Source: JAWODU01 sp046483125 (GTDB taxonomy: Bacteria > Verrucomicrobiota > Kiritimatiellia > UBA8416 > JAWODU01). Taken from it: a stretch of DNA of 64,000 nucleotides. The notes below the pieces were generated by a model. It saw nothing but the letters and a program-made list of their open reading frames with translations, did no database searches and had not been told where the DNA came from. Positions within the stretch are counted from its first letter, which is position 1, and each line of letters begins with the position of its first letter. Both the position numbers and the translations under genes were made by a program. The stretch is taken from assembly GCA_046483125.1 (NCBI GenBank), contig JAWODU010000019.1, forward strand, positions 4,518 to 68,517, read 5' to 3'. Below, one piece after another: positions 1 to 11,208 of this stretch.

Positions 1-3000
1 ATCTTTGCTTTCTTACCGTGGGCCAGTGTGCAGAGATACGGTTCCCCGTCATCCGACACGACATACGTATCATTCCCCCCGTGGTGTTTGAGACCCGTTT
101 CGCCTCGACCGGCGGTCTCCCAGCCGGCATGCCACAGGACGTTGGCGGGATACTCGGCTTCCAGAAGGGTCGGCGGAAGATCATCGCTTTCGTAATCGAC
201 AGTCATGGCGACCCTGTAATCGGGCGAACTGTTTCCGGCCCCGTCCCTGATGTTTGAAACCACGATTTCAAAACTCATGTGATTGGTTGATTCATTCAGT
301 GCCTCGCGGAAAATATACGGCCAGTTCAGGTGCAGGACGTCGCTTTCAGGAGAATGCCCGCACGAAGAGCCCAGCTTTTCCGGTTTCACCGGGCAATCGC
401 CCCAACCCAGGGTCAGGGCGCTGAAGTCAAGGGGTGAGCCGCCGTCATTGGCGAAAGAAACCCTGAGCAGTGACCCGTTGCATTCCCGGGAATCCGTGCT
501 GACGATTTCATGCTCTATTTCGAGGGGTTTGCGGTCAAGCAGGAAAGGAAGCTCCGTCACCGCCGATCCGGCGCCGCTGTTGTCTTCCGCGCGGAGACAC
601 AGGCGGTACAGACCGTCATTCAGACCCGAAAGATCCGGAATGGACCCGGATCCGTTTCGCATCGGGCTCCAGTCCGCCGTCTGAATATCCGCGTTCCCGG
701 GCAGGATCGCAAAGCGTACGTTCTTTACGCCGTCCGGGTCGTAATACTCCGGAGTGAAAGCCAGATCAGGCCCGGCGGACACGGCGGGACCGACACTGAT
801 ATCGTCCACGTTCCATTCCGTAAACCTGCCCGTCTGGTCGACCCTTGCATAGGAACCGAGCCCGAATTTTCCGGATTTGAACAGACCGAAATTCAGCCGC
901 CCGTTCCCTCTTACCGCGTCGCTTACCATGCCGCGCCACGTATGCCACGAATCGTCCGCTGTGAATTCCGGGGAGTATCTGACCTTTGCTGCCCCGCGGC
1001 GCGTTTCGCTGAGGTGGGCGAAGTGGTGCCGGTCGGCCATGAAAGAAACGTTCACCATGCCCTCGCCGCGGTAACGGAACTGGAACAGGGGGTGCGTTGA
1101 AAAATCGACGCGACTGCGAAAAACGGCCTTCAGGCGCTCCTTCCCGCCGGAGTTGCAGACATTCAGGCTCGTGCCCTGCAGGGGGTCGAAGTGCTCGAGG
1201 GTCATCGTCTTCCGGGAAGATTCAAGCGATTCCGGAAAGGCCCGTGTTTCAAAATTCTCGAACAGGCACCACGGGCCGCTCAATCCGACGAGAACGGGCG
1301 GCTCGTTAATGCTCCTGTCACGCCAGGAGAGCCGGAATTCACGTTTGCCCCCTCCCCTGTATTCCGCGTCCACGCAAAGGTCGTTGGTTGCCGTGAATTT
1401 TTCACCGCGCGGAAGCGGCAAACGAAGCCTGCCTTTACCGGTCTTCAACGGTTCAACGTCAAGGCCTTCGATCGAATACGCGGCAAAGGCGAACCTGCGG
1501 TCCGGGTAGGGAAAACTCGAGACCAGGTCCACGGCCCCCGGCTTGTCGGCGGACCACGAACAGGCAACTTCCGGCTCCGCCGGCGGAACAATCCATTCCA
1601 GCGGAATGGAAAGGGACCCGCTGGAACCGCGTATTGTCAGTTCAGCTTCCAGGAGGCCCGTACCGTCCGTTGCGTTTATCCACGCCTGCAGTGGAGCCGG
1701 AACGGGAGCGGACACGACGGCGTCCCCGGCGTCTCCGCTTTTAATACTCAGCGAGTCCGGCCGGGCCGCATCGCCTGAAAATGACAGAAGAGGCCTGCCG
1801 TACCCGATTCGCCTGAAACCGGCCACGGCGTATGCCTCGCCAGGACCGTTTCCCTCGACCCCCTGCAGAACACGGCTGGGCTGAAGGTTGCCGAAACCCT
1901 CTACCCTCACCAGGAGACCCGTATTGCCGGCGGATTCCCGGAGATCAAAAGACGGCAGTATTACGCGGACCGTCCGCCAGTCATCACTTTTAAACCATTT
2001 TTCAGACGGTTCGCCTGCCGCTGTGATTTCCGTCCAACCGTGCTCCCGCCTTCGCCCCCTGCCGAAATCCGTTCCGCTTATCCGGTGAAAATAACGCCTC
2101 GATTCCCTGTACTCCCCCTTATCGTCCCGCGTGCCCAGCGAATAATGAAAGTTGAATTTCGCCCCGGAGGTCCTCTTTATATCAAACTCCCAGCCGGCTG
2201 TCCGTGCGTAGGGGGTCGGCTCGGCCCGGCACCGGGTCAGCATCCTTCCGCTTCCCAGCACGTTCCTGAATTCGAAAAAAGGCCCGCGAGCGCCTTCATG
2301 CCACAGCAGGCGGCCGCGGCCCACCGGATCATGCGCTTCCCACAGCTCAGCCGTATTCATGTTGACCCTGCTCCCATTGTTCAGAAGCGAAAAGTACTCC
2401 GCCTTCCGTGCGCTGGCCGGAGGTTCGGGTGCCGGGACGATCCCGGGCTCCGCCTTGAAGAACTCCGGTTCCCGGCGCCTGATTTCCTCCGCGGCCATCT
2501 TGATTCTCGCCACGACCATGGAGTTCATGAACGTCCAGATACCGACGGAGCCGCTTTCGAGGGGATCGGGATCGACGACTTCAAAGACCTTCTGATTGTC
2601 GAAAAAATACTCCAGCTTGCCGTTGATTCGCCGTATTTTGATATAGTACCAGGCGCCGTGCATATCGCGCCCGCCCTTGATCCACGGTGTATAGCCGCGG
2701 CGCTTCCGCCCTTCCCTGTCGCGCGGAATGAGGTACCTGTCCGAACGGGCCATGGTTTCCCCGTTTCTGTAAAGAGTGGTGTAAAGCTCTGAATGATCGG
2801 GGTCCCACTCCGTGCACGTTACCGTGTAGCCGCGGCTGGGCGTCGTTTTGTCGTTCATAACCGTAACGTTCAAATCACCCGACCGTCCGTACCAGCCGTG
2901 TCTTATGCCTGCGTACATTTCCACGCAGAAATCGCCGCCGAACCTGTACTTGCTCCATATGGCGGCCAGGTTGTCGTCCGACTGGCCGTTCATGTGCGAC

Positions 3001-5288
3001 CACCGCGGCTGGCATTGAAACCTGTTTACCACTTCCCACCTGCCCCCGTTTACCGTCCACTCGTGGAGGGATTCCTCGAAGAGCACGTCTTTCACGTTGT
3101 AACGCCGCACCCGGGTCAGGCTCAAATCTTCGACTTCAAAACCTTCGAGCCGTATTCTGGTGCCCTGCATGGGCCTTTCCAGGGGACTCTTCAGCAGGAT
3201 GTCTTCGCCGCTGGTAAGCCAGATCCACAGCCCTTCATAGTGAATTGTAAACAGCTTCCGGCTTTCGGTTTCCTCGTCTTCATCTTCTTCGTCTCCCACC
3301 TCGAATTCCTTCAGCAGGTCCGTTTCGACAGCGGCGAGGACCTCCGGTTCTTTGCCGTCCCGGGCCGGTTCAAGGAGACTTATCTCATTTGTACCTGCCG
3401 CCACGGCCAGAAAACCGTTGGTGCGGCCTTCTTCAACACCGAGGTGTATTTCCGTGCCCGGCGCGTAAGGCATGCGGAGGCTGAACCTGCCGAAAAAATC
3501 GCTTTTGTGCCAGACTAGCGAATTTGTCGTCTCCAGCCACTGTCCTTCCGGAGAGGCCCAGTGGCGCATAAAGGGGTCCTCTATGAACTTCGTGTTGCCG
3601 ACAGCCTGGTTGTGATGTACGCCTTCACGCTCGAAAACGTACTCGGGATCGCTGATCTTCACGCTGGTATCCGGTCCCACGTACAGTCCCGAGGCCCCGC
3701 GGGTTTCGCGGCCGGGATGATGTATCAGCACCATCTGCCCGTTCGCGTAAAGGCGCATTTCGCCTTCCCCGGCGGTGTCGCACATCATCTTCAGTCCTTT
3801 CGCTTGCCGGTCTTCCCGGAAGGGCAGGCGAAGCTGTTCCAGGACCTTCGCCGAATCGCCCTTAACGTCTTCAAGCACGTATATTTCGGACCCGGAAGAA
3901 CGCCGGCAGGTAAAACGGTAATAAGGGTCTTCTTCGCTTTTGTAACCGGACAGCAGTCCAACCTCAAAGGTTTCTCTTTCCGGAACAAACGACGCCGAAA
4001 ATACGTGGCCTCCGTGCAGACTGGAACCCAGGACAAGCCACTGCCCTTCGTCCGAAACGTACGGCTCCAGCTCGTTGCCTATTCTGCGCGGAGGAAAAAT
4101 ATGGAAGAAGCGGCGCCTGGGAAAGAAGCGGCCGTGTTCCTCAAGTGTACAGCGGCGCAGTTCGCTTACTCCCTTGAAATCCAGGTCATGGTTCGTCCGC
4201 GCCGAAACGTCGTCAAACCTCACCCCCTCGCCGCCGTCGGCGTAAAGGCCGAACCTGCCGCCGACCGGCAACTCCGTCGTAACGTCTATTGCCTTTACCC
4301 CGTCAACCCGGCATTCCATTCTGTTCTGGAAAGATTTGACTCCGAGTCTTATCCACTGTCCCCTCGTCAACGGCGCCCGCACGGCCCCCAGGACCTGATT
4401 CTTCCCGCGCCCGACCCTGCGCAGTCTGAACAGGCCGGTAGGGGAACCTTCGTCCAGGGTGACGGTGAAAACGTAATAACGCTCCGCATCCACGAAGTGA
4501 CTGACTACTCCCATTTCTCCTTCGGTTGTTTCGAGGCTGACCTCCACGACGTAAGAATCGTAAAAGCTTCTCCCGGAAGTCATGACCGCGTTTGTCCCCG
4601 AGCCTTTCACGCTGTAGAAATTGGGACTGAAAGCCGGTTCGGGAGCGCGTTTCTTGTCGGGCTTTATGTCTCCCCATTCAACCGCGCTGTCGGCGGCAGT
4701 GTGCAGGACCCACTTTCCCGATTCGATCTTCCAGCGCGGCAGGTCCGTCTCCGCTTCTTCGGGTCTCAGAAAATCGTCTTCAAACGTGAAATCGTCGACG
4801 TTCTGAAAATAAGCTTCGCGTTCATCGGAAGGAAGCGTTTCACTTTCCGGGGCCGAGACGGTTACCGGCGGCACAAACGGGGCGGGAAACAGCGCCACGG
4901 GAGAACCTTCAACGTAAACCGCCCAGGTCTCGGGCCGGAACTTGAGGACAGCCGCCGCGTTCTCGACTTCCCCGTCCGGAAGCGCCGGGAGATCGAACTG
5001 ACTGCCGGAAAGTACCGAGAGAGGAAAATCCTCCTCGGGTTCAAGCGTCAATTCGCCGTCTTCAGGCGTAAGCGACAGTTTTACGCAGGAACGGGAGCCG
5101 ACAGGCACCATTTTGAGATGGAGGCCGCGCGCCGGGGACCATCTGAATTGGAACTCAAGGTTGCCGGACCTGTGTTCCGTGGTAAGGCTTTTCTTTTCGA
5201 TCCGGTATACCTCTGTATACTTCACCTCGCCCGCCGCCGCCCCTGCAAGCACAAACCAGGCAATTACGATATACCTCAAGTTTTTCAT
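1..5288 (-). CDS. Giant secreted protein with concanavalin-like domains (partial, C-terminus outside window)
   Basis: The minus frame from an ATG at 5288 stays open to the left edge, giving at least 1,762 residues with no stop. Residues 1-16 form a short signal peptide (MKNLRYIVIAWFVLAGAAA). Several stretches look like concanavalin/LamG or DUF1080-type beta-sandwiches: about 165-360 (with RYYVFTVTLDE and GRFGLYADGGEGVRFDDV), about 730-935 (with HGAWYYIKIRRINGKLEYF and SGSVGIWTF) and about 1330-1510. The region after 1510 reads like Ig/cadherin-like modules (LNDGLYRLCLRAEDNSGAGS). Such folds bind or process glycans at the cell surface, but I see no enzyme motif and cannot name a substrate. Long plus-strand frames opposite it are shadows; this strand has the start, signal peptide and domain-like composition. 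It is the last gene of a mostly minus-strand stretch. Confidence 0.85.
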   Translation of the reverse strand, partial: MKNLRYIVIAWFVLAGAAAGEVKYTEVYRIEKKSLTTEHRSGNLEFQFRWSPARGLHLKMVPVGSRSCVKLSLTPEDGELTLEPEEDFPLSVLSGSQFDLPALPDGEVENAAAVLKFRPETWAVYVEGSPVALFPAPFVPPVTVSAPESETLPSDEREAYFQNVDDFTFEDDFLRPEEAETDLPRWKIESGKWVLHTAADSAVEWGDIKPDKKRAPEPAFSPNFYSVKGSGTNAVMTSGRSFYDSYVVEVSLETTEGEMGVVSHFVDAERYYVFTVTLDEGSPTGLFRLRRVGRGKNQVLGAVRAPLTRGQWIRLGVKSFQNRMECRVDGVKAIDVTTELPVGGRFGLYADGGEGVRFDDVSARTNHDLDFKGVSELRRCTLEEHGRFFPRRRFFHIFPPRRIGNELEPYVSDEGQWLVLGSSLHGGHVFSASFVPERETFEVGLLSGYKSEEDPYYRFTCRRSSGSEIYVLEDVKGDSAKVLEQLRLPFREDRQAKGLKMMCDTAGEGEMRLYANGQMVLIHHPGRETRGASGLYVGPDTSVKISDPEYVFEREGVHHNQAVGNTKFIEDPFMRHWASPEGQWLETTNSLVWHKSDFFGRFSLRMPYAPGTEIHLGVEEGRTNGFLAVAAGTNEISLLEPARDGKEPEVLAAVETDLLKEFEVGDEEDEDEETESRKLFTIHYEGLWIWLTSGEDILLKSPLERPMQGTRIRLEGFEVEDLSLTRVRRYNVKDVLFEESLHEWTVNGGRWEVVNRFQCQPRWSHMNGQSDDNLAAIWSKYRFGGDFCVEMYAGIRHGWYGRSGDLNVTVMNDKTTPSRGYTVTCTEWDPDHSELYTTLYRNGETMARSDRYLIPRDREGRKRRGYTPWIKGGRDMHGAWYYIKIRRINGKLEYFFDNQKVFEVVDPDPLESGSVGIWTFMNSMVVARIKMAAEEIRRREPEFFKAEPGIVPAPEPPASARKAEYFSLLNNGSRVNMNTAELWEAHDPVGRGRLLWHEGARGPFFEFRNVLGSGRMLTRCRAEPTPYARTAGWEFDIKRTSGAKFNFHYSLGTRDDKGEYRESRRYFHRISGTDFGRGRRREHGWTEITAAGEPSEKWFKSDDWRTVRVILPSFDLRESAGNTGLLVRVEGFGNLQPSRVLQGVEGNGPGEAYAVAGFRRIGYGRPLLSFSGDAARPDSLSIKSGDAGDAVVSAPVPAPLQAWINATDGTGLLEAELTIRGSSGSLSIPLEWIVPPAEPEVACSWSADKPGAVDLVSSFPYPDRRFAFAAYSIEGLDVEPLKTGKGRLRLPLPRGEKFTATNDLCVDAEYRGGGKREFRLSWRDRSINEPPVLVGLSGPWCLFENFETRAFPESLESSRKTMTLEHFDPLQGTSLNVCNSGGKERLKAVFRSRVDFSTHPLFQFRYRGEGMVNVSFMADRHHFAHLSETRRGAAKVRYSPEFTADDSWHTWRGMVSDAVRGNGRLNFGLFKSGKFGLGSYARVDQTGRFTEWNVDDISVGPAVSAGPDLAFTPEYYDPDGVKNVRFAILPGNADIQTADWSPMRNGSGSIPDLSGLNDGLYRLCLRAEDNSGAGSAVTELPFLLDRKPLEIEHEIVSTDSRECNGSLLRVSFANDGGSPLDFSALTLGWGDCPVKPEKLGSSCGHSPESDVLHLNWPYIFREALNESTNHMSFEIVVSNIRDGAGNSSPDYRVAMTVDYESDDLPPTLLEAEYPANVLWHAGWETAGRGETGLKHHGGNDTYVVSDDGEPYLCTLAHGKKAK

Positions 5289-5470
5289 TCTACTGTTACC
5301 CCTGCACTTACCCCGTCGTAGCTCTCTGGGCTCTTTGTGTACCCTTTCCCCCGCGTCATGCACTAAAAATCCTGTTGATCCCGCTGATCCTGCCTGAAAG
5401 CTTCTCTTCTTCCCGTCCTTCCCGCGCTTCCTGTAAATCTCCCTCCCTTTTGTGCCTTTTTGCGGCCATT
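5289..5470. other. Intergenic gap with repeat remnants
   Basis: This gap separates the esterase lipoprotein gene from the giant secreted protein. It holds a partial copy (about 5322-5361) of the composite intergenic unit seen complete at 11281-11400, followed by a diverged ATCCTGTTGATCC repeat at 5369-5400. A short AGGGG stretch lies about ten bases upstream of the 5288 start. I see no small gene. Confidence 0.5.
5369..5400. repeat. Dispersed ATCCTGTTGATCCTG-type repeat, diverged copy
   Basis: The motif ATCCTGTTGATC is followed by CCGCTGATCCTGCCTGAAAG, a slightly diverged second half. It matches copies at 13044-13070 and 51423-51450. All three lie between genes. Its function is unknown. Confidence 0.6.
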
Positions 5471-7342
5471 CTACTCCCCAACATACATCAATTCAGGGCT
5501 CAATTCCCAGTTCGCGTCAAAAAACCCCGCGCAAAGCGCCGTATTGGACCCGTCTTCATCCCTTTCGTCCGAATACACCATGTAATCGGGAAGAAAATCG
5601 TACTTGTGATTGTTCGAAAGGCCCGCCCCCCACTGCAGTCCCGACTGCACAACAACGAGCATTGACCTGTTCCACGGACTCGGCCGTGTCAGCCACAGTC
5701 CGTTTCCCCGCCTGGCAAACCGGCGTTTCCCGACCACGTAATTGTCCTGCGTGATCCTTACGGGTGACCCTTCAAGCGCCTTCTGCATCAAAACACTATC
5801 CTCAGGCTCTCCGAATACAAAAACGTTGTAATCGACGAGCTCCTTTTTCGTAATGCTTCCTTCCGAAGCCACGCGCGGGAGGGCGTCCGCGTACCAGTAC
5901 CAGTCCGCCACGCTGCCTATGAATCTCCGGCGGCTGTCCGGTGAGTCCGCCGAGGCCCGGACAAAAACAAACGGAGACAGAAACGCCTCGTTCACCGGTC
6001 CCCTGGCCTTCCGCGGCCCGTACCTGCCGCTTTCTCCCAGCCGGTACCTGATGTTGAAACGGCCGGCCGCGTTGACGGGCACATTACGGAGCCGTTCCGG
6101 CATCAGGTCCGGATATATTGCAAGCGTATCGGCGCCTTCCACCGAAGCGGCGATTGCGTTCCCTCCGGCTTCAAGCGTAAGGACGGCCGCTTTTCTTCTC
6201 CTGCGAAAGTCCGACATGCGCGCCCACCGGTATCCCCTGTACCTGGGATGATATGAAATATACCTGAAGCGCGCGGGGTCCGGCCTGCGCCTTTTCTTCA
6301 TCCAGTCCCTGAGCCCGCGCATGGCAAATGCCTTTTCGTATATCCAGTGGTCTCCTTCCTCGATTTCAACGTATTCGACACTGGAGTTGATTTGCTCCAG
6401 CGCCTTTATGAAATGCCTGGCTTCTTCAACCGGTATCAATGAATCCGCGGTTCCATGAACGCAGAAGGCGGGCAGGTTCGAAAGGTTCGGCAGAAGCGAG
6501 TAACCGAAGTGCGTGTCCACGAACATCCGTTTGTAAAACGGCACTTCGTCGCGCTCCACTCCGTGCCAGAAATAGTAATCTCCGCGACCCGCCACAACCG
6601 CCAGCCCCGCGAACATGTCCGGATAATGAGCGCCCACCGTCCATACGCCCATGCCCCCCATGGAAATACCCGCCAGTACAATGCGATCTTCGTCTATATT
6701 GTATCTTCTAGTCATCTCGGCCATAACATTCAAGACGTCCTGTTCGCCTATTCCCTGGAAATCGGTGTTTCCCCGGCCGTATGGAACAGCGACGCAGAAA
6801 CCTTCCGTCTCCGCGAATTCGATAAGGGAAGAGGGTATATACTCCCAGTTGATGATGTTGAGGTCCGGAGAATAGCCGTGCAGGTAGACTACCATCGGGT
6901 ATCCGTCGGCAGGGGCGCCTCGAGACGGTAAAAATCGCACGAACGGCTGAAAAGAACCGTCGTTTTCCGCGAGATATCCCTCCTCTCGCAAACCCGCAAC
7001 AAGCGGGGGCGCCTCGCCCTGTCTCACGGCCCGGGCCGATGCTTCCGCTTTTCGTTTTTCCCGGGCTATTACCGTCGCGGCGTTGGTCGGCCCGTAAACC
7101 CGCTGGGCGTACGCCGCCTTGCGCAGGTAAAGGTGCATGTTCTGCCATTCGAACCGCAGTACGGGGTCATCCGGCTCGGACGGGATGCCGCCGGAACCCG
7201 CCGCTTCAGGCTGGTCCTCCAGAGACGGGTTCGGCTTTTGGGGACCTGTCGTCCGGCAGGACAGCGCGAGAAAAAAAAAGAGCGCCGACATCCGCGTAAT
7301 CGAGATAAGAAAGCCGGATTTCCTGTTGCGAAGTGATCTCAT
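5471..7342 (-). CDS. Lipoprotein alpha/beta-hydrolase (S9/esterase type)
   Basis: A 623-residue secreted lipoprotein. The N-terminus is hydrophobic and ends in a lipobox (LALSC, Cys29). An alpha/beta-hydrolase domain spans about 140-345: oxyanion segment YLHGY at 153-157, nucleophile elbow GISMGG with Ser227, an acid at Asp300 (HGTADSLIP) and His332 (EGDHWIYE). This is the arrangement of prolyl-oligopeptidase-like and PHB-depolymerase/carbohydrate-esterase enzymes. Residues 370-623 form a second, unassigned domain, possibly substrate binding. The start overlaps the stop of purL by ATGA, so translation is coupled, although the functions look unrelated. The substrate (peptide, acetylated glycan or polyester) cannot be told from sequence. 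Confidence 0.88.
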   Translation of the reverse strand: MRSLRNRKSGFLISITRMSALFFFLALSCRTTGPQKPNPSLEDQPEAAGSGGIPSEPDDPVLRFEWQNMHLYLRKAAYAQRVYGPTNAATVIAREKRKAEASARAVRQGEAPPLVAGLREEGYLAENDGSFQPFVRFLPSRGAPADGYPMVVYLHGYSPDLNIINWEYIPSSLIEFAETEGFCVAVPYGRGNTDFQGIGEQDVLNVMAEMTRRYNIDEDRIVLAGISMGGMGVWTVGAHYPDMFAGLAVVAGRGDYYFWHGVERDEVPFYKRMFVDTHFGYSLLPNLSNLPAFCVHGTADSLIPVEEARHFIKALEQINSSVEYVEIEEGDHWIYEKAFAMRGLRDWMKKRRRPDPARFRYISYHPRYRGYRWARMSDFRRRRKAAVLTLEAGGNAIAASVEGADTLAIYPDLMPERLRNVPVNAAGRFNIRYRLGESGRYGPRKARGPVNEAFLSPFVFVRASADSPDSRRRFIGSVADWYWYADALPRVASEGSITKKELVDYNVFVFGEPEDSVLMQKALEGSPVRITQDNYVVGKRRFARRGNGLWLTRPSPWNRSMLVVVQSGLQWGAGLSNNHKYDFLPDYMVYSDERDEDGSNTALCAGFFDANWELSPELMYVGE

Positions 7343-10300
7343 CCCGCGTACTCGCGCGCGTTTTCGAACAGCCTGAGCCAGGGCCCTTCCTCGCCTTCAC
7401 AGAAACCCTCAGGGCGATAGGACATCTGCACCGACCTGAACACCCGTTCCGGGTGAGGCATCATTATAGTCACACTTCCGTCCGGAGTGGTTAGCCCCGT
7501 GAGTCCCTCCGGGGAACCGTTGGGGTTATAAGGATACCTCCGGGTCGATTTGCCGTAATTGTCCACGAAACGGACGCAGGCCAGCCGCTTCTTACGCAGG
7601 TCCTTTTCCGAACCGGTGACCCCGAAGTCCGCCCGGCCCTCCCCATGCGCCACAGGAACCCCGATTCTCGAACCCTCCATGCCTTTCAGAAGCACCGAAG
7701 GGCTCTTTTCAATCCGGACCGTTATGTACCTGGCCTCGAACTGCTCGGAAAGATTGCCCGTAAAGGCCGGCCAGTGTTCGGCGCCGGGTATAATCTCCTT
7801 CAACTGTGACATCATCTGGCACCCGTTGCACACTCCCAGGGCAAAGGTGTCTTCCCGCGCGAAGAACTCCGCGAATATCTCCTTGAGGCGCGGGTTGAAA
7901 AGTATCGATCTGGCCCACCCGGAGCCGGCTCCCAGCACGTCCCCGTAGGAAAACCCTCCGCAGACAGCCAGTCCGGCGAAACCGCACAGGTCCCCGCCGC
8001 CGAGAAGGTCCGTCATGTGAACATCAACGCAGGAGAAGCCCGCCCGGTCAAACGCCGCGGCCATTTCGAAGTGACCGTTTACGCCCTGTTCCCTCAGGAT
8101 GGCAACCTTCGGCGCGGGACCCGGACGGAATGTCTCGCGTTTTGACGGATCGAACGACAGGGCGAAATTCATGCCGGGATCCTTTTCGTCGAGAAAGTTG
8201 TCGTACTCTTCCCCGGCGCATTGCGGGTTGTCGCGAAGCTTCTGCATCCGGCTTGTCAGCTCGGACCATGACCTGTGCATTTGCGTAAGGCTTCGTTTCA
8301 GAACCGGCCGGTCTTCCCTGAGGAAGGTTATTTCCCGTTGCCGAACGGGAGACCCCGCGACAAAACTGTGCTTTGCCAGGCCGTGCTCATCGAGGATTTC
8401 TCTCGCCCGCCCGGCCGCGTTTTCCGGGATCTGGAGCACCGCCCCCAGTTCCTCCGAAAACAGGACGGCCAGATCATCGTCCCCGAGTTCGTCCATATGC
8501 ATCTTCGCGCCCGTTCCCCCGCCGAAACACATCTCGGCAACCGTCACCAGCAGTCCGCCGTCCGAACGGTCGTGATACGCAAGGAGTATTCCTTCATCCC
8601 TTAGACGTCCGACGGCGCTGAAAAAGGCCTTCAGCGTATCCGGGTCCTCCAGATCGGGACAATCCGCGCCCATCCGGTTGTAGACCCTGGCCAGCGCGGA
8701 ACAGCCGAGCCTGTTTTTCCCAAGCCCAAGGTCTACCACGAACAGCAAGGAAGCTTCTCCCGTTTTAAGGTCGGGGGTCACGGTCCTGCGGACGTCCTTC
8801 ACCGGAGCAAACGCGCTTACAACAAGGCTCATCGGGGCGGTGATTTTCCGGCTCTCGCCGGCGGACGTCTGCCATACCGTCCGCATGGAAAGGGAATCCT
8901 TGCCCACCGGGATCGAGATTCCCAGGGCCGGACAGAGGTCCTCTCCGAGGGCCTTGACCGTGTCGTACAGGTTGGCGTCCTCGCCCTCCTCGCCGCACGG
9001 GCACATCCAGTTCGCGGACAATTTCACATCCCCGATATTGCGCACATCCGCCGATAGTATGTTCGTAATCGCCTCCCCTACTGCCATCCTTCCGGAGGCC
9101 GGAGCCGAAACTACGGCAATGTGAGTGCGTTCGCCCATGGCCATGGCCTCTCCCGTTACCGAGCCGCACGATGTGGAGGTCACGGCGGCGTCCGAGATCG
9201 GAACCTGGTAAGGACCGGCCATCTGGTCCCGGCACACGGTCCCGGTAATGGACCTGTCGGCAATCGTTATGAGAAAAGTCTTGTCCGCCACTGCCGGCAG
9301 TCTCAGCACCCTGTCCACGGCTTCGTCCACTTCCACATCCGACAGGTCAAGGGGAGCGTGCTTCTCCTCGAGGTGAGAGACATTCCTGACCATCCGGGGC
9401 GGTTTACCGAACAGTACCTGCATATCCAGGTCTATGGGTTTATTATCAAAATGCCCGTCATGCAGTACAAGCCGCGCATCACCCGTGGCCTCTCCGATCA
9501 GCGACACCGGGCACCTCTCGCGTCTGCACAGTGCCAGGAAAGTCTCCAGCTCCGCGGACTTTACGGCCATAACGTACCTTTCCTGCGCCTCACAGCACCA
9601 TATCTCCATGGGGCTCATTGAAGAATCCTCGCTGTAAACCCTGCGTAATTCAAAACGCGCGCCCGTTTCCCGGACCAGTTCGGGACAGCCGTTGGAAAGG
9701 CCTCCCGCCCCCAGGTCGTGAATGCTCAATACCGGGTTCTGTTCTCCCGCCGCCATGCACGCGTCTATAACGCCCTGGCATCTTCTCTGCATTTCCGCGT
9801 TGTCGCGCTGTACGGAATCATAATCCAGGTCGGCCACGTTGCTCCCCGAGGCCATGGACGAAGCCGTTCCCCCTCCGAGCCCGATGCGCAGTGCGGGGCC
9901 GCCGATCTGGACAATATGCGCCTCGGGCGGAATGTCTTCCTTGTTTACGTGCTCGCGCCTGATGTTTCCCATGCCTCCCGCCACCATTATCGGTTTGTGA
10001 TAGCCCCGGTAACGCCCGTTGTAGAATTCCTCGAATGTTTTAAATATACCTACAAGCTGTGGACGGCCGAACTCATTGCCGAAACGCGCCCCGCCAATGG
10101 GACCCTCGGTCATTATTTCAAGCGGGGTCGAAAGGCGCCCGGGAAACTCCGCGTAGTCTTTTTCCCAGGGCATGATGAAATCGGGAACCCGCAGGTTGGA
10201 AACCATGAACGCGCTGAGCCCGGCCTTGCTCCTCCCGCACCTTCCGGTAGCCGCCTCGTCCCTGATTTCGCCGCCCACTCCCGTGGCCGCTCCGGGATAG

Positions 10301-11208
10301 GGACATATGCCGGTGGGATGGTTGTGAGTTTCAACTTTCATTACGATATCCAGAATTGCCGGGACCCGGCGGTATTCGCGTCCGCCACTGCCGGACTGCC
10401 ACCATCTGTCTTCGAAACCTTCAAGGATCGCGGCGTTGTCGCTGTAGGCGAGCAGTGTCCCTTCCGGATGTTTTTGGTGCGTGTTCCTGATCATGGAAAA
10501 AAGGGATTTCTCCGCCTCTTTTCCGTCCAGAATCCAGTCGGCGTTGAATATCTTGTGCCTGCAGTGTTCGGAATTCACCTGCCCGAACATTACCAGCTCC
10601 ACGTCCGTGGGATTGCGCTTCATGGCGCGGTAAGATTCGTACAGGTAGTCTATTTCATCTTCGCTGAGCGCCAGTCCCATACTCGCGTTGGCCTCGGCAA
10701 GGGCCGGGCGGCCCCGCCCTGTCACGTCAACCTCCACAAGCGGAGCCGGCTCCATGCGGTCGAATATGTCCGACACATCCCTGTAAACGCCCTCGGTCAT
10801 GCGGTCGTGCAGGAGCGGCAAAACCGGTTTGAGGGAATCAGCGCCGGGCTCCCTGCCCGAGCCGTCGATCAGGGAATACCTTATACCGCGCTCGACTCTC
10901 AGAATTTCCTTCAGACCGCAGTTCCTGAAAATATCGGTCGCCTTGGAGGACCAGGGCGAAATGGTCCCCTTCCTCGGCGTTACCAGCACTCCCCCGCCCT
11001 CACCGTCTCCTTCCCGTGCGCCCAGCAGTAAGCGCGCTTTCTCGAGGACATCGTCCGGCGGAGCGGATTCACAGCCCAGGAAGTAGACATACCCGGCGCG
11101 AATATTGCGGATATCGAGGCCGGGAGCCGCAGTGCGGATGCTGTTAAGCAGGGCGGCCTCCCTGAAGCCGGAAAGAGCGGCCCTGCCGTTGAGAATGATC
11201 GGTTTCAA
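7339..11208 (-). CDS. purL: Phosphoribosylformylglycinamidine synthase, single-chain type
   Basis: Cytosolic enzyme of purine synthesis that converts FGAR, glutamine and ATP to FGAM. The 1,289 residues are close to the length of the fused gammaproteobacterial enzyme. The N-terminal PurS-like part, two AIRS-type halves ([13 protein letters not shown] and VETHNHPT motifs) and a C-terminal glutaminase ([12 protein letters not shown] with the nucleophile Cys, and HPERVF near 1253) are all present. The open frame extends upstream to 11541, but that part translates intergenic repeat DNA. I place the start at a TTG at 11208, preceded by GGAGGAGC with a 7-base gap; this puts [10 protein letters not shown] at the position of the family N-terminus. 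The stop overlaps the esterase start (ATGA). Confidence 0.95.
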   Translation of the reverse strand: MKPIILNGRAALSGFREAALLNSIRTAAPGLDIRNIRAGYVYFLGCESAPPDDVLEKARLLLGAREGDGEGGGVLVTPRKGTISPWSSKATDIFRNCGLKEILRVERGIRYSLIDGSGREPGADSLKPVLPLLHDRMTEGVYRDVSDIFDRMEPAPLVEVDVTGRGRPALAEANASMGLALSEDEIDYLYESYRAMKRNPTDVELVMFGQVNSEHCRHKIFNADWILDGKEAEKSLFSMIRNTHQKHPEGTLLAYSDNAAILEGFEDRWWQSGSGGREYRRVPAILDIVMKVETHNHPTGICPYPGAATGVGGEIRDEAATGRCGRSKAGLSAFMVSNLRVPDFIMPWEKDYAEFPGRLSTPLEIMTEGPIGGARFGNEFGRPQLVGIFKTFEEFYNGRYRGYHKPIMVAGGMGNIRREHVNKEDIPPEAHIVQIGGPALRIGLGGGTASSMASGSNVADLDYDSVQRDNAEMQRRCQGVIDACMAAGEQNPVLSIHDLGAGGLSNGCPELVRETGARFELRRVYSEDSSMSPMEIWCCEAQERYVMAVKSAELETFLALCRRERCPVSLIGEATGDARLVLHDGHFDNKPIDLDMQVLFGKPPRMVRNVSHLEEKHAPLDLSDVEVDEAVDRVLRLPAVADKTFLITIADRSITGTVCRDQMAGPYQVPISDAAVTSTSCGSVTGEAMAMGERTHIAVVSAPASGRMAVGEAITNILSADVRNIGDVKLSANWMCPCGEEGEDANLYDTVKALGEDLCPALGISIPVGKDSLSMRTVWQTSAGESRKITAPMSLVVSAFAPVKDVRRTVTPDLKTGEASLLFVVDLGLGKNRLGCSALARVYNRMGADCPDLEDPDTLKAFFSAVGRLRDEGILLAYHDRSDGGLLVTVAEMCFGGGTGAKMHMDELGDDDLAVLFSEELGAVLQIPENAAGRAREILDEHGLAKHSFVAGSPVRQREITFLREDRPVLKRSLTQMHRSWSELTSRMQKLRDNPQCAGEEYDNFLDEKDPGMNFALSFDPSKRETFRPGPAPKVAILREQGVNGHFEMAAAFDRAGFSCVDVHMTDLLGGGDLCGFAGLAVCGGFSYGDVLGAGSGWARSILFNPRLKEIFAEFFAREDTFALGVCNGCQMMSQLKEIIPGAEHWPAFTGNLSEQFEARYITVRIEKSPSVLLKGMEGSRIGVPVAHGEGRADFGVTGSEKDLRKKRLACVRFVDNYGKSTRRYPYNPNGSPEGLTGLTTPDGSVTIMMPHPERVFRSVQMSYRPEGFCEGEEGPWLRLFENAREYAG

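Noticed and set aside
3561..5321. Plus-strand 586-residue open frame
   Set aside because: Opposite strand of the giant secreted protein. High GC makes both strands open; it lacks a ribosome-binding site, and the minus frame has a signal peptide and domain-like sequence.
9718..11031. Plus-strand 437-residue open frame
   Set aside because: Shadow of purL, whose motifs on the minus strand are clear.
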